Origin: Herbidospora solisilvae
GTDB taxonomy: Bacteria; Actinomycetota; Actinomycetes; Streptosporangiales; Streptosporangiaceae
Direction: 5' to 3'
NCBI RefSeq assembly: GCF_009901565.1
Contig: NZ_WXEW01000004.1
Span: 1-64,000, forward strand
DNA: 64,000 bases
The notes under the pieces are model-generated. The model was not told the origin of the DNA and searched no databases. It saw only the letters and a list, made by a program, of their open reading frames with translations. Position 1 is the stretch's first letter. Each line of letters starts with the position of its first letter. Positions 11,219-18,596 of this stretch are shown piece after piece. The position numbers and the translations under genes were made by a program.

Positions 11219-13750
11219 TCACCGGAGAAGGCTCGTCGACCCGGTCGGCGGGATTTTCTTGGTCTTCAACGCAAAAGTCATGACTTCCTGGAAAACGGGC
11301 GCGGCGATCGTACCGCCGTAATGGTCTTTTTTCGGGTCCTGAATGACGGCCAGGGCCATCAGGCGGGGCGCTTCGGCGGGGGTGAAGCCGACGAAGGTCG
11401 CCGTATAACCGCAGTATCCGCCACATTTCTGGTCATAACGCATGGCGGTTCCGGTCTTGCCCGCCACCCGGTAGCCCTCGATGGCGGCGGCGCCGCCGGT
11501 TCCGTCGGCTCCGGCGACCGCCTTCTCGAGCATGCCGGCGAGCTGGCGGGCGGTCAGTTCGCTGATCACCCGCGTCTGCTTGGGGGCGGCGGCCGGGACC
11601 AGCTGGCCCTTCTCATCGGTGGTGCCCGCGACGATCGTGGGGGTCAGCCGCACGCCGCCGTTGGCGATGGTCTGGTAGACGCTGGCCATCTGGAGGGCGG
11701 TGACGGAGATGCCCTGGCCGTACATGATGGTGCAGCGCTGGGAGCCGCTCCACTCCTGCCAGTCGGGCAGCAGGCCGGCCTCCTCGCTCGGGATGCCGCC
11801 GCCGCTCTTGGCGCCGAAGCCGAAGGCCGTGAACATGTTGTGCAGCCGCTGATCGGTGATCTTGGTGCCCGCCATGATCGTGCCGACGTTGCTCGACTCC
11901 TCGAGGATCTGGGCGAAGGTCATCTGCTCGGTCGGGTGGGGGTGGGCGTCGCGCAGCACCTTGTCGGCGCACTGGATGTTGTCGGGCACCGTGAACAGCG
12001 TCGACGGCGCGACCACGCCCGCCTCCAGCGCGGCGGCGGCGGTGATGACCTTGTTGGTGGAGCCCGGCTCGAACACCTCGGCGGCGGCCTTGTTGCCCCG
12101 GTCTTCGGCGCGGGTGGCCTGCCAGTTCCGCAGGTCGACCTCGGGGGCGTTGGCCATGGCGAGGATCTGGCCGGTCTTGACGTCCATGACGATGACGCTG
12201 CCGCTGCGCGCCCCGACCGCCTTGACCTGCTTGGCGATCGCCTCGTAGGCGGCCCACTGGATGTACCGGTCGATCGTCAGCCGCAGGTCGCGGCCCGGCA
12301 CCGGCGCGACCCGGGTGCTGCGCGTCATCGGGATGCGCTCGCCGCCCCGCCCGATCTCGATGCTCTGCTGGCCGTCCTGACCCGCGAGCGTCTTGTTGTA
12401 CGCCTGCTCCAGCCCCTCCAGCCCGAACCCGTCGTCGCCGACGAACCCGACCAGGCCGCCGGCCAGCGTGCCGCCGGGGTAGAGCCGCCGGTAGGTGGGC
12501 TTGGAGCCCACCCCGCGGAAACCCATGCCCATGATCTTGCGGGCGACCAGCGGGTCGACGTCGCGGGCGACGACGAGGTAGCGCTTGTCGACCTGGGCGA
12601 GCTTGGCGGCGATGCCGTCCTTGGGCTTGCCGAGCTCGGCCGAGAGGGTGGTGGCGATCAGGTCGCGCTGGGTCTCCTTGACCTCCTTGGGGTCGAGGTA
12701 GATCTCCCGCGCGTCGGCCGTGACGGCCAGCTCGTTGCCGTTGACGTCGGTGATCGACCCCCGCTTGGCCGGCAGGACCTCGGGCGTGACCCGCTGGTCG
12801 GCGGCCTTGGCCTGGAAGGTCTTGGAGTTCAGCCCCTGCAGCTGCACCAGCCGCCCGGCGAACAGCGACAACACCACGGCCATGGCCATCAGCGCGATGT
12901 TGATCCGCCGCCGCGGACTCCCCAGCCGCAACACGGCGGGCCTCGGCGGCGGCCCCGGACGACGCGGCGGCCCCCCGGGCCCGGCCGGACTCCGGCGCGG
13001 CGGCCCGTCCCCGTCCCGCCCCCGGACCGGCCGCTCCCCGGGCCGCAACGGCCTCTCACCAGGCCGGATGGGCCTCTCACCAGGGCGCGACGGCCTGCCC
13101 GCGCCGTCCCGCCCGCGGACGCCCTCACGAAGCGGCCCGCCGGAAGGACGGCCGTCACGAAGGGCCCCTTTGGAGGGACGGCCGTCGCGGGACGGCCCAT
13201 CGCGACGCGGAGCGTCGGCGGTGCGGCCGCCCTCACGAGACGGCCCGTCGCCGGCCTGTCCGCCCACGCGGGAACGTCCGCCGGCGGGGCGCAGGTCGTC
13301 TCTGGACCGCCCGTCTCCCGGACGGCCCCCATCGCGAAACCGGCCCTCGCCGTCGCGCGCCCTCCCGGCGCCCTCACGGCCCTCGTCACGAGGCCCGGAG
13401 TCTCCACCACGCCCGCCGTCACGCGATCGGGCCCCGCCGTCACCGGCAGGCCCCCTGGTACGCGAACGCGCGCCGCCCTCGGTGGGGCGGCGGTTGTCGC
13501 GGGGCGGTTCGGGGCGGTCGTCGTCGCGGCGGCGTGGGTCGTCGGACGGGCGGCCCTTGCGGGGGGCGCCGCGTTCGGTGTCGGCCTCGCGGGGGCGGCC
13601 GGCGTCGTCGGGGCGCCGGGGGCGGCCCGGTCCGTCGGCGCGGCCCGGGTGGGAGCCCGTGCCCGAGGCGCGGCGGCCGTCGCGTGGGCCCCGGTCGCCG
13701 GGGCCACCCGGCCGGCCCGGGGACGGTGGGCGGCCGCCGCCACTGCTCAC
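11219..13750 (-). CDS. ftsI: Septal class B penicillin-binding protein FtsI (PBP3) with long disordered N-terminus
   Basis: Transpeptidase that crosslinks septal peptidoglycan with FtsW. The GTG at 13750 overlaps the ftsL stop in GTGA and gives 843 residues. Residues 1-282 are a cytoplasmic tail made almost only of Arg, Gly, Asp, Pro and Ser, including a RPGER-type heptad repeat near 220-243. One membrane helix follows at about 284-303 (INIALMAMAVVLSLFAG), then the dimerisation domain and the transpeptidase domain with EPGSTNK (SxxK serine), ESSN (SxN) and GKTGTA (KTG). Related FtsI proteins are about 600-680 residues, so the tail is the unusual part. A shorter start inside the tail cannot be excluded. 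Confidence 0.93.
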   Translation of the reverse strand: MSSGGGRPPSPGRPGGPGDRGPRDGRRASGTGSHPGRADGPGRPRRPDDAGRPREADTERGAPRKGRPSDDPRRRDDDRPEPPRDNRRPTEGGARSRTRGPAGDGGARSRDGGRGGDSGPRDEGREGAGRARDGEGRFRDGGRPGDGRSRDDLRPAGGRSRVGGQAGDGPSREGGRTADAPRRDGPSRDGRPSKGALRDGRPSGGPLREGVRGRDGAGRPSRPGERPIRPGERPLRPGERPVRGRDGDGPPRRSPAGPGGPPRRPGPPPRPAVLRLGSPRRRINIALMAMAVVLSLFAGRLVQLQGLNSKTFQAKAADQRVTPEVLPAKRGSITDVNGNELAVTADAREIYLDPKEVKETQRDLIATTLSAELGKPKDGIAAKLAQVDKRYLVVARDVDPLVARKIMGMGFRGVGSKPTYRRLYPGGTLAGGLVGFVGDDGFGLEGLEQAYNKTLAGQDGQQSIEIGRGGERIPMTRSTRVAPVPGRDLRLTIDRYIQWAAYEAIAKQVKAVGARSGSVIVMDVKTGQILAMANAPEVDLRNWQATRAEDRGNKAAAEVFEPGSTNKVITAAAALEAGVVAPSTLFTVPDNIQCADKVLRDAHPHPTEQMTFAQILEESSNVGTIMAGTKITDQRLHNMFTAFGFGAKSGGGIPSEEAGLLPDWQEWSGSQRCTIMYGQGISVTALQMASVYQTIANGGVRLTPTIVAGTTDEKGQLVPAAAPKQTRVISELTARQLAGMLEKAVAGADGTGGAAAIEGYRVAGKTGTAMRYDQKCGGYCGYTATFVGFTPAEAPRLMALAVIQDPKKDHYGGTIAAPVFQEVMTFALKTKKIPPTGSTSLLR

Positions 13751-14277
13751 TGCTCGCTGCTCCCCGTCTCCGAAGCCTCCGCCGCGCCGCCGGGCTCGGT
13801 GCGGCCCGACGCGGTGGGCTCGGCGTCGTCGACCGCCGGCGTGTGACCGCCGCCGACCCACTTGGGAGCCGACTGGTCGGGCGAGACGCCGTGCTGGACG
13901 GCGCCCTTGGCGACCGCGTCGGGCTGGCGGGCGTCGCGGATGCGGCCCTTCTCGGCCTCGGCCTGCTGGCGGAGCTGCTCGTTCACGCGGCGCAGCTCGT
14001 TGTGCTTGAACGAGTCCTGCGCCAGCACGGTGTTGAGCAGGAGCAGGCTGACGAGACCACCGCCGAGCAGGCCGACGACGAGCATGACGAAGGGAGCCCG
14101 CGGCGGGCGCCGCCGTTCGGACGGCGGTTGCGGCGCGCGCCGCGCGACCGGTACCTCGGGCCGCTCGACCGGGCGGGCGTGGGTCACGGGGCCGCGCGGA
14201 CGACGGCGGACGTCGGGCTTGGCGCCGGGCTTGGCGCCGGTCTTCGGGTCTTTCAGTGGGCTCATCGTTGGCCTCAT
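13747..14277 (-). CDS. ftsL: FtsL-like septum formation protein
   Basis: Small bitopic divisome protein, 176 residues. A basic, proline-rich cytoplasmic tail of about 60 residues is followed by a membrane helix ([20 protein letters not shown]) and a short heptad-like stretch ([20 protein letters not shown]) that would form the coiled coil with a FtsB/DivIC partner, then an acidic disordered tail. Sequence conservation in this family is low. The call rests on topology and on position between rsmH and ftsI. The ATG at 14277 overlaps the rsmH stop in ATGA; an in-frame ATG four codons downstream (14265) is an alternative. Confidence 0.8.
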   Translation of the reverse strand: MRPTMSPLKDPKTGAKPGAKPDVRRRPRGPVTHARPVERPEVPVARRAPQPPSERRRPPRAPFVMLVVGLLGGGLVSLLLLNTVLAQDSFKHNELRRVNEQLRQQAEAEKGRIRDARQPDAVAKGAVQHGVSPDQSAPKWVGGGHTPAVDDAEPTASGRTEPGGAAEASETGSSEQ

Positions 14278-15233
14278 CCCTGGCGGATCCTCTCTGCCGC
14301 CCGCAACCGGGCCGAGGCGGCCCGCGGGTTGCGGGCCAGCTCGTCGTCGTCGGGGAGCTCGGCTCCCCTCGTCAGGTGGCGGAACCGGGGCTGGTGAGCC
14401 TCCAACGGGACCGGCAGCCCCGGAGGGCCGGTTTCCCTGGTTCGCGCCGCGAGGACCTGCTTGGTGAGCCGGTCCTCCAAGGAGTGGTAGGAGAGCACGA
14501 CCACGCGCCCGCCCACCGCGAGCGCGTCGAGCGAGGCGGGCAGGGCCACGTCGAGGGCGGCCAGCTCCGCGTTCACTTCGATGCGCAACGCCTGGAATGT
14601 TCGTTTCGCCGGATTGCCGCCGGTGCGGCGGGTCGCGGCGGGGATCGCCTCGCGCACGAGGTCGGCGAGGCGTTTGGTCGAGGTGATCGGCTCGACGGCC
14701 CGCTCCTTGGCGACCCGTTCGGCGATGCGCGCGGCGAAGCGTTCCTCGCCGAAGTCGCGCAGCACCCGGGCCAGGTCGCGGGGCTCGTAGGTGTTCACCA
14801 CGTCGGCGGCGGTCAGCTCCTGGTCGCGGTCCATGCGCATGTCGAGGGGCGCGTCGTAGGAGTAGGCGAACCCGCGGTCGGCCTCGTCGAGCTGCGGCGA
14901 GGAGACGCCGAGGTCGAACAGCGCGCCGTTGATGACTGGGTGGCCGCTGTCGGCGAGCACCCGCTCCAGGTCGCTGGAGACGGCGCGGACGATGGTCGTG
15001 CGGGCGGCGTAGGGCGCCAGCCGTGCGGTGGAGTGTTCGATGGCGAACGGGTCGCGGTCGATGCCGATGAGGTGCACGCCGGGATGGGCGGCGAGGATCG
15101 CCTCGGCGTGACCCCCGAGGCCCAGGTTGGCGTCGACGACCACCGGGGACGGCCCGGTGAGCGCGGGAGCCAGCAGCTCCAGCACGCGGCCAAGCAGCAC
15201 CGGAACGTGCCCACCGGTGTTCTGGTCGGTCAT
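14274..15233 (-). CDS. rsmH: 16S rRNA (cytosine1402-N4)-methyltransferase RsmH
   Basis: SAM-dependent methyltransferase that modifies C1402 in the ribosomal P site. The 319-residue product opens with [13 protein letters not shown], has the SAM-binding segment [14 protein letters not shown] and [29 protein letters not shown], and the C-terminal [11 protein letters not shown] signature. It starts with ATG 284 bp after mraZ and overlaps the ftsL-like gene by 4 nt. The location in the dcw cluster is the usual one. Confidence 0.97.
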   Translation of the reverse strand: MTDQNTGGHVPVLLGRVLELLAPALTGPSPVVVDANLGLGGHAEAILAAHPGVHLIGIDRDPFAIEHSTARLAPYAARTTIVRAVSSDLERVLADSGHPVINGALFDLGVSSPQLDEADRGFAYSYDAPLDMRMDRDQELTAADVVNTYEPRDLARVLRDFGEERFAARIAERVAKERAVEPITSTKRLADLVREAIPAATRRTGGNPAKRTFQALRIEVNAELAALDVALPASLDALAVGGRVVVLSYHSLEDRLTKQVLAARTRETGPPGLPVPLEAHQPRFRHLTRGAELPDDDELARNPRAASARLRAAERIRQG

Positions 15234-15430
15234 TCGTCGTACACCCCCATGAAAAGAAGGCAGGTCGTGGCTCGCGCTGCGGATCTGCCTCGAACAATGC
15301 CGCTTCTGGGCTCGCGGTCGCGGCGCCCCGTCGGCTAGACAGTCCCCACCCTCGGTCGACTGCGCCGCCGAGAACTATGACGGAGAGCCGACCCGTCCGG
15401 CCAGGTCCCCATCCGCGGACCGCGTCTCGT

Positions 15431-15464
15431 GGCACCTGACACCGGGGAAGGTGCATCAGGTACC
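15431..15464 (-). other. Strong inverted repeat between mraZ and rsmH (possible attenuator)
   Basis: In the 284-bp mraZ-rsmH gap the minus strand can fold a 9-bp stem (GGTACCTGA with TCAGGTGCC, one G-U pair), a two-base bulge and a 4-bp inner stem CACC/GGTG closing on TTCCCC. No T tract follows, so it is not a classical Rho-independent terminator. It may reduce read-through from the mraZ promoter or protect the transcript. Apart from this I see nothing else convincing in the gap. Confidence 0.5.
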
Positions 15465-15517
15465 CGGCGGGCGGGTGGAGACCTCGCCGAACGTCACCGA
15501 CGGGTCATTTCGAAAGG

Positions 15518-15949
15518 TCACAGGATCCCTGGCAACACCTCCTCGGAAAGGTCGGCGAATGCCTGCTCCTGGTCGGCGAGATAGGCCTCCCACGCCGGGG
15601 CGGCCCAGATCTCCAGCCGGGTGTTGGCGCCGATGACCACGCAGTCACGATCAAGCCCGGCGTACTGGCGCAGGCCGGACGGGATGGTGACGCGCCCCTG
15701 TTTGTCGGGGGTCTCATCGGAGGCACTGGCGAAGAAGACGCGGCTGTAGTCGCGGACGGCCTTGGCGGTCACCGGCGCGGTGCGCAAAGCCTCAGTGATG
15801 CGCTGGAACTCCTCTACGGGGAAGACGTAGAGGCAGCGCTCCTGGCCTTTGGTGATCACAAGACCCTCCGCCAGCTCCTCGCGATACTTCGCCGGCAGGA
15901 ACAGCCGTCCTTTGTCATCGAGGCGCGGGTGGTGAGTGCCGAGGAACAT
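15518..15949 (-). CDS. mraZ: Transcriptional regulator MraZ
   Basis: DNA-binding protein with two AbrB-like SpoVT motifs that represses its own dcw operon. The 143-residue product starts [21 protein letters not shown] and contains the second repeat [21 protein letters not shown]. Length matches the family. The ATG at 15949 has AGGTGG 7 bp upstream. In-frame starts further upstream (15961, 15979) lack a ribosome-binding site. It is the first gene of the dcw transcript, and repeated boxes that should be its own binding sites lie directly upstream. Confidence 0.96.
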   Translation of the reverse strand: MFLGTHHPRLDDKGRLFLPAKYREELAEGLVITKGQERCLYVFPVEEFQRITEALRTAPVTAKAVRDYSRVFFASASDETPDKQGRVTIPSGLRQYAGLDRDCVVIGANTRLEIWAAPAWEAYLADQEQAFADLSEEVLPGIL

Positions 15950-16359
15950 CGGCGCCACCTCCCGTGCCATGGGGAACACGAAGCCCTACAGCCACGGTCC
16001 TCCATTGGGCTCCACCATACTCCACTTCTCTCCACCGTCAACTGATTCAAACGGTATGACGATCTCGTTTATCGGGCGTTTTCGCAGGTCAAATGCGGTG
16101 GTGCGAAGTGGGGCGCCGGAGCGGCGCGGGCGTGTCGCGCTCACCGTCGTCAAAGGGAAGGCGTCAAGTCGCGGGCCCGGCGTGTCACGGAATCAGGACT
16201 GACGTACCACAGGATCCAGACCGCATAGCACGACACTGTGGGCAGTTCACGCTTCTTTCTGCACAAAGTCGCCGGAGAACCACGTGCGGCATAGTCTCGG
16301 TACACACAATGGATGGAAATGGCAAACCCCCAGCAATACGGCACGCCCTTGGAGGCCCG
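15950..16359. other. Divergent intergenic region between mraZ and the moxR operon
   Basis: About 410 bp without a gene. Its left end (15990-16041) holds the mraZ promoter and operator. Its right end should hold the moxR promoter: CATAGT at 16290-16295 could be a -10 element, but no good -35 element is visible at the right distance. The middle (16050-16280) shows no coding signal and no clear structure. Confidence 0.5.
15990..16041 (-). promoter_or_regulatory. mraZ promoter overlapped by MraZ boxes (4-5 TGGAG repeats, 10-bp period)
   Basis: On the minus strand TTGACG (16041-16036) and TATGGT (16019-16014) form a sigma-A type promoter with a 16-bp spacer. TGGAG occurs at 16034, 16024, 16014 and 16004 (first base), each exactly one helical turn apart, with a degenerate fifth box TGGCT at 15994. 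MraZ in other bacteria binds TGGG-type boxes repeated every 10 bp in the same place. The boxes run from inside the spacer, across the -10 element and into the early transcribed region, so binding would block polymerase. Confidence 0.8.
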
Positions 16360-17346
16360 GTGGCAGTAACTCACGGCGTCGGTGACAAAGCCGGCTCGGA
16401 GAGTCTCAACGAGCTGGTCGAGACCGCGCACCGGATCCGGGACGCGATCGAATCCGTCATCGAAGGCAAGAGCGACGTGGTTCGGCTGACGCTGACCGTA
16501 TTGCTCGCGGAAGGTCACCTTCTGATCGAAGACGTACCGGGTGTGGGAAAGACGATGCTCGCCAAGGCCCTGGCGAAGTCGATCGACTGCCCGATGCGCC
16601 GCGTGCAGTTCACCCCCGACCTCCTCCCCTCCGACATCACCGGTGTGAGCGCCTACAACCAGCAGACCCGGGAGTTCGAGTTCAAGCCTGGTCCGGTGTT
16701 CGCCAACATCGTGGTCGGCGACGAGATCAACCGGGCCTCGCCGAAGACCCAGTCGGCCCTCCTGGAGTGCATGGAGGAGCGACAGGTGACCGTCGACGGC
16801 CTCACCCACCGGCTCGACGCGCCGTTCATGGTCATCGCGACCCAGAACCCCATCGAGATGGAGGGCACCTATCCCCTCCCCGAGGCGCAGCGCGACCGGT
16901 TCACCGCGAAGATCGCCATGGGCTACCCCGAGCCGGTCGCCGAGCTGGAGATGCTCGACGTGCACGGCGCCTCGCAGCCGCTCGACAAGCTGGAGCCGGT
17001 CGCCACCACCGCCGAGGTGAAGGCGCTGATCGAGGCGGTCCGCGCGGTCTACGTCTCGCAGCCGGTGAAGAAGTACGCCATCGACCTGGTCACCGCCACC
17101 CGCCAGACCCCCGACCTGCGGCTCGGCGCCTCCCCGCGCGCCACGCTGCAGCTGGTCAGGGCGGCCCGCGCGCATGCCGCGCTCTCCGGCCGCGACTACG
17201 TGATCCCCGACGACCTCCAGGACCTCGCCACGCCGGTCCTGGCCCACCGCCTGCTGCCCAGCATGGAGGCCCAGGGCCAGCGGCGGACGCCCGAGCAGTC
17301 GCTCGCCGAGCTTGTGCGCCGCGTCCCGGTGCCCGACACGAAGTAG
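16360..17346 (+). CDS. MoxR family AAA+ ATPase
   Basis: AAA+ ATPase thought to act as a chaperone for partner proteins encoded next to it. The 328-residue product has the Walker A loop EDVPGVGKT at about 58-65, Walker B with VVGDEINRASPKTQSALLE, and TQNPIEMEGTYPLPEAQRDRF. I chose the GTG at 16360 because GGAGG sits 4 bp upstream; an in-frame ATG at 16309 has no ribosome-binding site. It is followed after 11 bp by a DUF58 protein and then a transglutaminase, the common MoxR three-gene arrangement. The substrate is not known. Confidence 0.92.
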   Translation: MAVTHGVGDKAGSESLNELVETAHRIRDAIESVIEGKSDVVRLTLTVLLAEGHLLIEDVPGVGKTMLAKALAKSIDCPMRRVQFTPDLLPSDITGVSAYNQQTREFEFKPGPVFANIVVGDEINRASPKTQSALLECMEERQVTVDGLTHRLDAPFMVIATQNPIEMEGTYPLPEAQRDRFTAKIAMGYPEPVAELEMLDVHGASQPLDKLEPVATTAEVKALIEAVRAVYVSQPVKKYAIDLVTATRQTPDLRLGASPRATLQLVRAARAHAALSGRDYVIPDDLQDLATPVLAHRLLPSMEAQGQRRTPEQSLAELVRRVPVPDTK

Positions 17347-17357
17347 GACTCCTTTCT

Positions 17358-18596
17358 ATGACCGGACTCAGGGCGCTCACCGCCCGGGGCAGGTCGTTCC
17401 TCGCTTCCGGGATCGCCGCCCTGGTGTGCGCGTTCCTGCTCGGGGAGCACGACCTGATCCGGGTGGCGATCCTGATCGTCGCGCTGCCGCTGCTGGCCGT
17501 CATGGTGGTGGCGCGGACCCGTTACCGGCTGAGCTGCGCGCGCCGCCTCGACCCCTCCCGGGTCGAGGCCGGCAACGACAGCACGGTCACGCTGCGGCTG
17601 GAGAACGTGACCCGGCTGCCCACCGGCCTGCTCCTCGTCGAGGACACCCTCCAGTACGCCCTCGGCACCCGCCCCCGGTTCGTGCTCGACCGGGTCGAGG
17701 CCAAGGGCATCCGCGAGATCGACTACAAGGTGCGGTCGGACCTGCGCGGGCGCTACTCCATCGGGCCGCTGTCGGTGCGCATCACCGACCCGTTCGGGCT
17801 GGTCGAGCTGGCCCGCACGTTCACCGCCACCGACACCCTCGTGGTGACCCCGCAGGTCATCCCGCTGCCCTACGTGCGCCTGTCCGGCGAGTGGGCGGGC
17901 GGGGGCGACAGCCGGACCCGATCGGTGGCGGCGGCGGGCGACGACGACGTCGCGCCGCGCGACTACCGGCAGGGCGACGACCTGCGCCGGGTGCACTGGC
18001 GCTCGACCGCGCGTTACGGCGAGTTGATGGTGCGGCGCGAGGAGCAGCAGTGGCAGAGCCGCGGCGCGCTCCTGCTCGACACACGCCGGCCCGCCCACCG
18101 GGGCGAGGGGCCGCGTTCGTCGTTCGAGGTCGCGGTCTCGGCGGCGGCCTCCATCGGCGTGCACCTCGCGCACGAGGGGCTCGGGCTGCGGCTGGTCACC
18201 GACCAGGGGCCGCAGCAGCTCGTGGAGGGCGGCGTGCAGGCCTCGCTGCTCGACACGCTCGCCGTGGTGCGCAACAGCCAGGCCCGCTCGCTCTCCAACG
18301 GCATCGCCGGGTTGCGGCAGGGCGGCGGCGAAGGGCTGATCGTGGCGGTGCTCGGGGCGCTCGACCTCGACGACGCCCAGTCGCTGGCGCGGCTGCGGCA
18401 CGGCCACATGACCGGCGTCGCGGTGCTCCTCGACGTCGCGACCTGGGAGGGCGGCTCGGACGGCGAGGTCTCCCCCGAACACGAGCAGGCGCAGGCGGTG
18501 CTGGCCGCGAGCGGCTGGCGGGTGCTGCGGCTGCCCGCCGGGGTGTCGCTGGCCACGATCTGGCCCGACGCCGCGTACAAGAGGAGTGCCGCGTGA
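17358..18596 (+). CDS. DUF58 domain membrane protein
   Basis: Probable membrane-anchored partner of the MoxR ATPase. The 412-residue product has two membrane helices within residues 12-50, then a beta-rich region (about 60-170), then the DUF58 signature DYRQGDDLRRVHWRSTAR followed by a VWA-like fold. Role unknown; such proteins are usually encoded between moxR and a transglutaminase, as here. AGGA precedes the ATG. The stop codon overlaps the next start in TGATG, and AGGAG for that start lies inside this gene. Confidence 0.9.
   Translation: MTGLRALTARGRSFLASGIAALVCAFLLGEHDLIRVAILIVALPLLAVMVVARTRYRLSCARRLDPSRVEAGNDSTVTLRLENVTRLPTGLLLVEDTLQYALGTRPRFVLDRVEAKGIREIDYKVRSDLRGRYSIGPLSVRITDPFGLVELARTFTATDTLVVTPQVIPLPYVRLSGEWAGGGDSRTRSVAAAGDDDVAPRDYRQGDDLRRVHWRSTARYGELMVRREEQQWQSRGALLLDTRRPAHRGEGPRSSFEVAVSAAASIGVHLAHEGLGLRLVTDQGPQQLVEGGVQASLLDTLAVVRNSQARSLSNGIAGLRQGGGEGLIVAVLGALDLDDAQSLARLRHGHMTGVAVLLDVATWEGGSDGEVSPEHEQAQAVLAASGWRVLRLPAGVSLATIWPDAAYKRSAA

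Noticed and set aside
11048-13846. A 932-codon plus-strand frame opposite ftsI
   Set aside because: It has no recognisable domain and mirrors the Arg/Gly-rich tail and PBP on the other strand. Such shadow frames are typical of GC-rich genes with strong third-position bias.
16050-16080. Second mraZ promoter (TTGACC with TAAACG) upstream of the operator
   Set aside because: The spacer to the best -10-like element is 15 bp and the element is weak, whereas the promoter at 16014-16041 is much better.
16309-16311. ATG start for the MoxR gene 17 codons upstream of the chosen GTG
   Set aside because: No ribosome-binding site fits it, while GGAGG lies 4 bp before the GTG at 16360. It remains an alternative if transcription begins near 16303.
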